Below are positions 1 to 5,566 of a stretch of 6,531 nucleotides of DNA, in pieces (position 1 is the first letter of the stretch; each line of letters opens with the position of its first letter). The position numbers were made by a program, and so were the translations under genes. Location of the stretch: assembly GCA_017651385.1 (NCBI GenBank), contig JAGCCY010000221.1, positions 1 through 6,531 on the forward strand, read 5' to 3'. A model generated the notes under the pieces. That model was given only the letters and a program-made list of their open reading frames with translations. It had not been told where the DNA came from and searched no databases. Source of the stretch: Lachnospiraceae bacterium. GTDB taxonomy: Bacteria; Bacillota; Clostridia; Lachnospirales; Lachnospiraceae.

Positions 1-462
1 ACTCACGGTTATGACGGAAATTTTTATAAGCTTATAAAGAAAACCGGAATGCCCGATATGCTTATCCATGCGGGCGATGTTTCCGGAAGCGAATATGAGT
101 TAAAAGCAGCCGTAAGCTGTCCGGTTAAGATGGTATCGGGAAATAACGATTTCGGCACAAGGCTGAAAAGCGAGGAAGAATTTGAAATCGAAGGGCTAAA
201 GTTTTTACTCGTGCACGGGCACAGGGACGGAGTTTATTACGGAACGGACAGGCTTCTTTATAAGGCGGCGGAGCGCGGGGCGGATATCGTGATATACGGT
301 CACACCCATGTTCCTTCGGTCGAATATGACGAAGAACTCGGCATCTGGGCGGTCAATCCCGGAAGTCTTTCGCTTCCGCGTCAGTTTAATCATAAGCCGA
401 GTTTTATCTTACTCGATATCGACAGTCGCGGAGAACCGCATTTTACGGTCAATTATCTTTAA
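1..462 (+). CDS. YfcE/MJ0936-type metallophosphoesterase, 5' end outside window
   Basis: Calcineurin-like phosphoesterase of the small YfcE/MJ0936 group: soluble, two-metal enzymes that cleave phosphodiesters. The frame is open from base 1 and starts with THG, the end of the family's metal-binding SDTHG motif, so the first metal Asp and probably only about 8-10 N-terminal residues are missing. The ATG at 49 is internal. The remaining metal-site motifs occur in order: HAGD (about 67-78), GNND (139-150), VHGH (211-222) and YGHTH (295-309). They are followed by the family's VNPGS and LPR tail, near 352-381. The 153 visible residues fit a full protein of about 160, at the short end of the family. 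No motif is damaged. The natural substrate cannot be read from sequence, and in vivo roles in this group are poorly defined. The gene upstream is not visible; in other Firmicutes this family often follows the nucleotide pyrophosphatase RdgB/RNase PH, but that cannot be tested here. Confidence 0.93.
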   Translation, partial: THGYDGNFYKLIKKTGMPDMLIHAGDVSGSEYELKAAVSCPVKMVSGNNDFGTRLKSEEEFEIEGLKFLLVHGHRDGVYYGTDRLLYKAAERGADIVIYGHTHVPSVEYDEELGIWAVNPGSLSLPRQFNHKPSFILLDIDSRGEPHFTVNYL

Positions 463-502
463 AAAATGCACCCGATGCTTTATGGCATCAGGGTGCATTT
501 TT
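461..502. terminator. Bidirectional rho-independent terminator between convergent genes
   Basis: An inverted repeat has arms 467-478 and 485-497: TGCACCC pairs with GGGTGCA and GATGC with GCATC, with one bulged A at 490 and a 6-nt loop (479-484). It is flanked by an A-run (461-466) on the left and a T-run (498-502) on the right. The transcript from either strand therefore forms a stem followed by U residues. The hairpin lies between the stop codon of the phosphoesterase (460-462) and that of the minus-strand hydrolase (507-509), so it probably ends both transcripts. Confidence 0.9.
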
Positions 503-506
503 ATGT

Positions 507-1553
507 TCAGCTTTTGAGTTCTTTAAATATTATACTTAAGAAATCCCTTGTTTCGGATGAAAACTTGGTAGCGGACATTATGATCCCGATCGTGCGTTTA
601 AGATCCAGATGCAGGAGATTGTATATGTGATCGATACCGTTCTTTGTGAATACGGAGAAAAGCTCGTCTATCACTTCTTTTCGCTCTTCGACCGGTATCG
701 AATATACCCATGCGTTCAATTTGGCAGCAAGATTATCGTTAAGATTCGGGGCAGGTTCGGTAAGTGACGGGGAAAGGGTATCCAAAAGCCAGTTGAAAAG
801 ATCGTGCTGATACACTTCTTTGCCCACGCAATTTACATACTTTTTATCAAACGGAGGATTTAAAAGATTTCCTACGATACAATGTTTGGGTACATAGGTC
901 GTAAGTCTTTCTTTTATAAGATCATAGCTTTCATTTTTTGTGATATCATCCAGAAATCCGGGGGCATCAAAGGCGATTATCCGCTTGATCCTCTTTATAA
1001 GCTTCTGATCCTGGTTGATGGATGAATATATTGCAAGGTTACCGCCTTTTGAATGCCCTATCACATAGTATTTTTTGAAGGCCGAACCAAGATGGTTTTT
1101 AAGGTATCTGGCAGCTTCACTCTGGCCGGCTGTCGGTGACTCAAAAAGAGTGTTGAAGTTTTCCTTCCATGATATAAGTGTTCCGTCGGTTCCGCGAAAT
1201 ACTATACAGTCAAAGAACGGATTAATGTGAAAAACCACCCCGTAGAATGTTTTTTCATTTACATAGTCTATATCTTTTACGTAATCGGCTATCTTAACAT
1301 TCGAAAACCTTTTTGAAGAGCCCATCATATATAAAAGATGGGCTTTTTCATTAAACAGTGAATCCCGTTTGTCCGGAATGGCGGTATTTTTATACTTAAG
1401 TGCCAGGCGGGATAATGTCATTTCTTCCGTGATCATGTCTCCGAAATCAACGCTTGTAAGTATGGATAATAAAACAGCGTCGTTGTCGTTGAACGGCGAA
1501 TACCAAAACGGAAGGTCGCCTCTGAAGTTTAAATAAGCGGGTGCTGTGTTCAT
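507..1553 (-). CDS. Mbeg1-like (DUF2974) alpha/beta hydrolase
   Basis: A 348-residue protein of the DUF2974/Mbeg1-like family (Pfam PF11187), a lipase-like alpha/beta-hydrolase group with no established substrate. Visible family marks are FRGTD at residues 119-123, which matches the strand and oxyanion region of class-3 lipases; the nucleophile elbow GHSKGG at 166-171 with Ser168 as probable nucleophile; AFDAPGF at 195-200; and a VP..CIVGNLL segment near 221-231. QHDLFNW around 249-255 probably supplies the catalytic His250. The catalytic acid is not assigned with certainty; Asp196 is one candidate. There is no signal peptide or membrane segment, so it should be cytoplasmic. The start codon at 1551-1553 has an AGG site 7 nt upstream. 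It is the second gene of a minus-strand pair, 9 nt after the permease gene. Esterase or lipase activity is inferred from the fold only. Confidence 0.88.
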   Translation of the reverse strand: MNTAPAYLNFRGDLPFWYSPFNDNDAVLLSILTSVDFGDMITEEMTLSRLALKYKNTAIPDKRDSLFNEKAHLLYMMGSSKRFSNVKIADYVKDIDYVNEKTFYGVVFHINPFFDCIVFRGTDGTLISWKENFNTLFESPTAGQSEAARYLKNHLGSAFKKYYVIGHSKGGNLAIYSSINQDQKLIKRIKRIIAFDAPGFLDDITKNESYDLIKERLTTYVPKHCIVGNLLNPPFDKKYVNCVGKEVYQHDLFNWLLDTLSPSLTEPAPNLNDNLAAKLNAWVYSIPVEERKEVIDELFSVFTKNGIDHIYNLLHLDLKRTIGIIMSATKFSSETRDFLSIIFKELKS

Positions 1554-1560
1554 AATATAT

Positions 1561-1565
1561 CCTTA
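1561..1565 (-). promoter_or_regulatory. Ribosome-binding site overlapping the upstream stop codon
   Basis: On the minus strand the sequence TAAGG contains both the TAA stop of the permease gene (1563-1565) and the AAGG Shine-Dalgarno site of the hydrolase gene, 7 nt before its ATG. A ribosome finishing the permease sits on the hydrolase's start region, which suggests translational coupling of the two genes. Confidence 0.7.
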
Positions 1566-2489
1566 TGCAATATAGCGCGCAAACGCTACTATAAACGTCA
1601 TTGTAAGTATCGAAAACAGTGAAGAGACCGCCACGATCTTGGAAGCCAGTTTTTCGTCGCCGCCGAATTTGATCGAAAACATTGTGGTGATCGCAGCCAC
1701 CGGTGTTGCCGCCGACACTATCGATGCGATAAGTAGATTACCGCGATAATTAAGTGCATACAAAATACCTAAAGTGATAAGGGGAGCAACAATAAGCCTT
1801 AATAAAAGAACACCGGCTTCAGCCTTTATATTTATTATATCCCTAAGGTCAAGATTTGAGATCGCATATCCGATAATAAGCATCGGAACGGGCGTATTGA
1901 GTCCCGAAAGAAAAGCAATGGGAGAGCCTATGATCTCGGGAAGCTTAAAGGATGTAAAGAAAAGTATAAGACCGATAATGACCGATAAAACGCCCGGATT
2001 TAAAACGGCTTTGTACATTTTAAAGCCTGAAGTGCCTTTGGCCATGGAGTACTGTCCCAAAGACCATACGATCAGATAGAAAACGGTCAGATAACCCGCT
2101 CCGTAGAAGACGCCTTCGCTTCCGAGCAATGCTTCGAGCAGCGGAAGTGCCATAAAACCGCAGTTTGAAAAGATTACCGCGAAACAAAGCACCTTTTTCT
2201 TTGACTCTTCTTTGTTTCTTATAAAAGCATAAGCAAGCACATAACAGACTATATGGGATATAAGTGCGGCAAGCATTGAAAGAAGAAGATTTTTAAGCAT
2301 CTCGGAATTATAATCCCTCTGAAAAGCATGGATTATAACACAGGGAGTCACAAAATAAAGCATTATGTCGTTTATACATTTAACGCCGTCCCCGGTGATG
2401 ATCTTTCTTTTACCGCCGAAGAATCCCAAAGCTATCATTATAAAAAGAACGGCAACCTGAGTGCCCACAACTATAAAACTGTTTAACAT
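1563..2489 (-). CDS. AEC-family (auxin efflux carrier-like) permease
   Basis: A 308-residue integral membrane protein of the AEC family (Pfam PF03547, Mem_trans). Members are secondary transporters, usually for organic acids or other small anions in bacteria. About ten hydrophobic segments are visible, roughly at residues 8-24, 40-56, 66-90, 100-120, 127-149, 165-182, 188-212, 225-247, 251-272 and 283-305. Family-typical stretches are VTPCVIIHAF (47-56), the SNCGFMALPL segment (108-117), TPVPMLIIGYA in the second half (199-209) and ATPVAA..T (261-269) followed by the FGGDEKLASK loop. The length is normal and both halves of the inverted repeat are present. The substrate cannot be assigned. The Shine-Dalgarno region is only moderate (AAGAAAG about 10-12 nt before the ATG). 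The gene leads a two-gene unit with the DUF2974 hydrolase, and a promoter candidate lies 48 nt upstream. One possibility is that the permease exports or imports a product or substrate of the hydrolase, but nothing in the sequence proves it. Confidence 0.9.
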   Translation of the reverse strand: MLNSFIVVGTQVAVLFIMIALGFFGGKRKIITGDGVKCINDIMLYFVTPCVIIHAFQRDYNSEMLKNLLLSMLAALISHIVCYVLAYAFIRNKEESKKKVLCFAVIFSNCGFMALPLLEALLGSEGVFYGAGYLTVFYLIVWSLGQYSMAKGTSGFKMYKAVLNPGVLSVIIGLILFFTSFKLPEIIGSPIAFLSGLNTPVPMLIIGYAISNLDLRDIINIKAEAGVLLLRLIVAPLITLGILYALNYRGNLLIASIVSAATPVAAITTMFSIKFGGDEKLASKIVAVSSLFSILTMTFIVAFARYIA

Positions 2490-2512
2490 TGAGTTTTCAC
2501 TTTCTTTTTTTG

Positions 2513-2541
2513 TTCCAAATTTATAAGAAAGATGTTACTAT
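2513..2541 (+). promoter_or_regulatory. Weak candidate promoter for the rightward unit
   Basis: An extended -10-like element, TGTTACTAT (2533-2541), lies 17 nt after a poor -35 candidate TTCCAA (2513-2518). It would place the start near 2548 and overlaps the -10 of the opposing promoter, so the two could not be occupied at once. An alternative -10 is TATAAA at 2539-2544, which lacks a -35. The rightward unit needs a promoter in this gap, but the match is weak. Confidence 0.25.
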
Positions 2542-2565
2542 AAAATTACAAATAAATCCAATCAA
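2537..2565 (-). promoter_or_regulatory. Predicted sigma-A-type promoter for the permease-hydrolase unit
   Basis: Read on the minus strand, TTGATT (2565-2560) and TATAGT (2542-2537) are separated by exactly 17 nt, giving 4/6 and 5/6 matches to the -35 and -10 consensus. Transcription would start near 2530, leaving a leader of about 40 nt before the permease ATG. The rest of the divergent region 2490-2590 is A+T-rich, with no riboswitch-like structure that I can see. This is a pattern match only. Confidence 0.5.
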
Positions 2566-2590
2566 TTCCTACCAAACTTAAGGTCCGATT

Positions 2591-3580
2591 ATGAAAAATA
2601 TAAGAGAGAGAATCTTTAAAATTATACAGATCGGAAGCAAGGAAGATTTTATAAGCAAATTCTTTGATTTCTTTATCGTCGCGATGATCTTTTTAAACCT
2701 CTTTGCGACGATCTTTATGACCTTTAAGGAGTCCGCTCCGTACACAAGGTTACTTAATGCGATCGAACTTATCACGATAATCATTTTTACCATTGAATAT
2801 ATTTTAAGGATCTGGACTGCGGATTTTCTGTATCCGGGTAAAGCCAGAGCAAAAGCATCGCTTAAATTTATCTTTTCGTTTTACGGTATCATTGATCTGC
2901 TTACATTTTTCCCGTTCTATCTTCCGTTCGTTTTTCCGGCCGGCGCGGTCGCATTCCGAATGTTGAGAGTAATAAGGATATTCAGGTTATTTAAGATCAA
3001 TGCACAGTACGATGCATTTAATGTCATCACCGCGGTAATAAAAGAAAAAAAGAACCAGCTTTTATCATCGCTTGTATTGATACTTATCATGATGGTGGCT
3101 TCGTCGCTTTGTATGTACAGCCTTGAGAACGAAGCACAGCCCGAAGTCTTTTCAAATGCCTTTTCGGGAATATGGTGGGCAACTTCCACACTTCTTACCG
3201 TCGGATACGGAGATATATATCCTGTTACGGTGGGCGGGCAGATAATGGCGATAATAATCTCGTTTCTCGGAGTCGGAATGGTGGCTATCCCCACAGGTAT
3301 CATTTCCGCAGGATTTGTGGAGCAGTACACAAAAGTCAAGATAACCGACAACCATATAGAAGAAACAGGCGACAATTTTATATCGGCATTGCTTACAAAG
3401 CATCATGAGTGGTGCAATAAAAAGGTCGATGATATAGATTTTCCCTCAGAATACTTGCTTGTTATGATCATAAGGAACGGTGAAGTGATAAGTCCGAACG
3501 GATTCACTACTTTAAAAGAGGGCGACAAATTGATCCTTTATTCTGATAAAACAGCAAACAATTCATTAATTGCAAATTGA
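2591..3580 (+). CDS. Voltage-gated potassium channel with C-terminal RCK_C/TrkA_C-like domain
   Basis: A 329-residue six-segment potassium channel of the bacterial Kv type (Ion_trans, PF00520). S1 is about residues 22-44; S2 53-74, with acidic Glu69; S3 93-112, with Asp102; S4 119-136. S4 carries Arg at 123, 126, 129 and 132 and Lys at 135, the every-third-residue charge pattern of a voltage sensor. S5 is about 155-177. The pore helix leads into the selectivity filter TVGYGD (203-208), and S6 (216-240) contains the AIPTG hinge-like motif. After a linker of about 40 residues, 277-319 matches the later part of a TrkA_C/RCK_C domain (LLVMIIRNGEVISPNG, then LKEGDKLILY), a regulatory ligand-binding module of potassium channels and transporters. 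A good AAGG site lies 7 nt before the ATG. The gene leads the rightward unit; no terminator separates it from the next gene, 54 nt on. Channel identity and K+ selectivity are firm; the tail's ligand is unknown. Confidence 0.95.
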   Translation: MKNIRERIFKIIQIGSKEDFISKFFDFFIVAMIFLNLFATIFMTFKESAPYTRLLNAIELITIIIFTIEYILRIWTADFLYPGKARAKASLKFIFSFYGIIDLLTFFPFYLPFVFPAGAVAFRMLRVIRIFRLFKINAQYDAFNVITAVIKEKKNQLLSSLVLILIMMVASSLCMYSLENEAQPEVFSNAFSGIWWATSTLLTVGYGDIYPVTVGGQIMAIIISFLGVGMVAIPTGIISAGFVEQYTKVKITDNHIEETGDNFISALLTKHHEWCNKKVDDIDFPSEYLLVMIIRNGEVISPNGFTTLKEGDKLILYSDKTANNSLIAN

Positions 3581-3623
3581 TATTATGATCTGTAGCAACT
3601 TTTGCGAACAAAGTTTAGACAGA

Positions 3624-3628
3624 AGAGG
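3624..3628 (+). promoter_or_regulatory. Shine-Dalgarno site that sets the start of the LacI-like/GGDEF gene
   Basis: AGAGG lies 6 nt before the ATG at 3635. The same frame is open further upstream to a TTG at 3602, which has no Shine-Dalgarno site and would add eleven basic residues (starting with RTKFRQKR after the initiator) that have no counterpart in the fold. The ATG is therefore preferred. Confidence 0.85.
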
Positions 3629-3634
3629 AATAGT

Positions 3635-5548
3635 ATGAAAAAAAAGAAAATTGCCGTATTCAGCAGCGGCTGGGGACCCGACATCATCAGAAAGATCGTT
3701 TCCGGAATGGAAGAGCAGTTCCCGGAAGGGTATTGTGACATCTATCTTTTTATTACATACGCGACGTATGTAATGGATCCGGAAATAAAGGATAAAGAAC
3801 TTAATATATTCAAGCTGCCGGTGTTGGATGATTTTGATGCTGTTTTAATAGTGCGCAATTCTATTAATTTTGAGAATGTTGTCGAGGACATATCGGGAAG
3901 ATGTGTCGCTGCGGGCATTCCTTTTTTGTGTACGGGAAGTGCCGTTGAGGGAAGCTACTACATCACGACAGACAACTACACGGCAATGAAAGATCTGGTC
4001 AACCATCTTATGGATGAGCACAAAGTTAAAGATCCGTTCTTCATAGCAGGTACCGACAACAGCGAAGATTCCAATATAAGAATGCAGGCAGTAAAGGATG
4101 TTTTAGAAGAACGCGGCATGAGCCTTTCAAAAGACCGCTACATGTATTCGGACTGGGAGCCCAACAAGGCGATCCGTTTCGTAAGAAAGATGATCGAGCA
4201 TAAGGAAAAGCTCCCGGACGCTTTTCTTTGTGCCAACGATACAATAGCTATGAACATCTGTGAAGTTCTTTACGACAACGGGTACAAAGTGTCTGAAGAT
4301 ATATGCGTAACGGGATTTGACAATGATTTTCTTGCGCAGGTATTCAATCCTTCCATATCGAGCGTCGAGCAGAACATGGATAAGGTTGGTATAGAGTGTG
4401 CAAGGTTCTTCATGGATATCCTTTCGGGCAAAGAACGAGAGCAGCATATCCTCGTACCCTGCAGTTTTGTGCCGTCCGAAAGCTGTGGCTGCAATGGCAC
4501 AAGGGATTTTGAGTCCATAAGGAGAGAGGTCGGTAAAAGAAGATATCTTGATATGTTCCACGAGACCATATTCGACAGCGACATGGAACTTCTTGATAAA
4601 TTTATCATGTCAGCGACTTCCTATGATGACCTTTCCGACAAAATGGGCGAGCGTTATCTCGAGCCTCATGAGTTCGAAGGAGATTATCTTGCCGTCATGC
4701 TCGATCCCTTATATGAAAAGAGCATATACAATCCCGACAGAAATTTCAGGTCAAACGGTTATTCAAAGACTGTAAAGACTCTTTTCTCGATGAAGGACGG
4801 AAGAGTTTATTCCGATACTTCCGAGATCGAATCGCGGGATCTTCTTCCTAACCGCTATGAAGACACAAAGAACCGAATATATGTATTCATGCCTCTTTAC
4901 GGCGAGAGCGGCGGTTACGGTTATATTGTGGTAGAAGGCTGTATGGAAAGAGTCAACGACTACAGGCTCAACAAATTCAAAAGAAATCTAAACGCAAGTC
5001 TTGAGAAATTTAAAAAGGACTTAAGCTTAAGTCTTCTTAACTTAAAGCTTCAGGAAGCAACAGAGATAGATCCGCTCACCGGTGTAAAGAATTCAAAGGC
5101 TTTCGAGGCAAGAGGACTTGAACTTCAGAAGAGGATGTCATTTAACTCAGATCTAGAATTCGGCGTGGCAATGTTCAACGTAAATTATACAAGACAGGTC
5201 TACGAAAAATTCGGCGCTGAGATAGGAGACGATTACATAATCAACACCTGTAAGCTCATATGCAAGGCATTTACCTGCAGTCCCGTATACAGGATAGGCA
5301 GCGACGAATTTGCGGTCGTGCTTTTGGGTGATGATTACAACAAAAGAAACCTTCTTCTTGAAAACATAAGAAACAAGATCAACGAACTTGAACATTCTGA
5401 TCTTCCGGTCTACGAGAAATTATCGGCAGGATCGGGCATGGCCGAGTACGATACTTTGATGGATGAGACGGTATCGGATGTCTTAAACAGAGCCAAAGAA
5501 GAAATGATGGACAATAAACGCACTATCAAAAAAGGACGTTTAAAGTAA
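3635..5548 (+). CDS. Cytoplasmic LacI-fold sensor protein with degenerate GGDEF domain
   Basis: A 637-residue soluble protein. Residues about 4-285 form a LacI/PurR-type periplasmic-binding-protein domain (Peripla_BP_3 type). It has the opening IAVFSSGW, a D-N-Y hinge region near 113, LCANDTIA (198-205), VTGFDND (225-231), the P-S-I-S-S-V segment (239-244) and the closing SESCGC (281-286). There is no helix-turn-helix, signal peptide or membrane segment. Residues about 295-440 are a middle domain I cannot name (GAF-like by appearance only). Residues 441-476 look like a coiled-coil stalk. Residues 477-637 are a GGDEF domain: the DPLTG start (479-483) is kept, but the signature is GSDEF (555-559), the metal-binding Asp is Asn515, the guanine-contacting Asn is Tyr523, and no RxxD inhibitory site precedes the signature. 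Synthesis of c-di-GMP is therefore doubtful; a receptor or effector role is more likely. The gene lies 54 nt after the channel and 18 nt before the FapA-like gene. Confidence 0.9.
   Translation: MKKKKIAVFSSGWGPDIIRKIVSGMEEQFPEGYCDIYLFITYATYVMDPEIKDKELNIFKLPVLDDFDAVLIVRNSINFENVVEDISGRCVAAGIPFLCTGSAVEGSYYITTDNYTAMKDLVNHLMDEHKVKDPFFIAGTDNSEDSNIRMQAVKDVLEERGMSLSKDRYMYSDWEPNKAIRFVRKMIEHKEKLPDAFLCANDTIAMNICEVLYDNGYKVSEDICVTGFDNDFLAQVFNPSISSVEQNMDKVGIECARFFMDILSGKEREQHILVPCSFVPSESCGCNGTRDFESIRREVGKRRYLDMFHETIFDSDMELLDKFIMSATSYDDLSDKMGERYLEPHEFEGDYLAVMLDPLYEKSIYNPDRNFRSNGYSKTVKTLFSMKDGRVYSDTSEIESRDLLPNRYEDTKNRIYVFMPLYGESGGYGYIVVEGCMERVNDYRLNKFKRNLNASLEKFKKDLSLSLLNLKLQEATEIDPLTGVKNSKAFEARGLELQKRMSFNSDLEFGVAMFNVNYTRQVYEKFGAEIGDDYIINTCKLICKAFTCSPVYRIGSDEFAVVLLGDDYNKRNLLLENIRNKINELEHSDLPVYEKLSAGSGMAEYDTLMDETVSDVLNRAKEEMMDNKRTIKKGRLK
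3752..3774. repeat. Perfect inverted repeat, 10-bp arms, inside the sensor gene
   Basis: ATTACATACG (3752-3761) and its exact complement CGTATGTAAT (3765-3774) are separated by CGA. The repeat begins 117 nt after the start codon and encodes the ITYATYV stretch, so part of the symmetry comes from the Tyr-Ala-Thr-Tyr codons. It could fold as an mRNA hairpin or act as a two-fold protein site; neither is shown. Confidence 0.6.
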
Positions 5549-5566
5549 TTCAATAGGATAAGATCA

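Noticed and set aside
23..38. A perfect 16-bp palindrome, TTTATAAGCTTATAAA, in the phosphoesterase gene.
   Set aside because: It is A+T-rich, lies inside conserved coding sequence, and has no promoter or terminator context. Similar AAGCTT-centred symmetry recurs in the window, which points to base composition.
2917..3375. A 152-codon open frame on the minus strand opposite the channel gene.
   Set aside because: It is antisense to the S4-pore-S6 region of a clear channel gene, matches no family I recognise, and is explained as a shadow frame.
3581..3586. TATTAT just after the channel stop codon, considered as the -10 of a separate promoter for the sensor gene.
   Set aside because: No acceptable -35 lies 16-18 nt upstream, so I did not call a promoter.
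3597..3615. A small hairpin (AACTTT/AAAGTT) between the channel and sensor genes, considered as a terminator.
   Set aside because: The stem is six pairs, almost all A-T, and no T-run follows, so it should not stop transcription.
3602..3634. An upstream TTG start that would lengthen the sensor protein by eleven residues.
   Set aside because: It has no Shine-Dalgarno site, and the extension is basic and lies outside the fold. The ATG at 3635 has AGAGG at 6-nt spacing.
4127..4561. A 144-codon open frame on the minus strand opposite the sensor gene.
   Set aside because: It lies fully inside the LacI-like coding sequence on the opposite strand, with no recognisable domain or ribosome-binding site.
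5018..5033. A perfect 16-bp palindrome, GACTTAAGCTTAAGTC, in the sensor gene.
   Set aside because: It encodes the repetitive Leu-Ser-Leu-Ser pattern of the coiled-coil stalk and has no loop. It is most simply explained by the repeated TTA, AGC and CTT-like codons.
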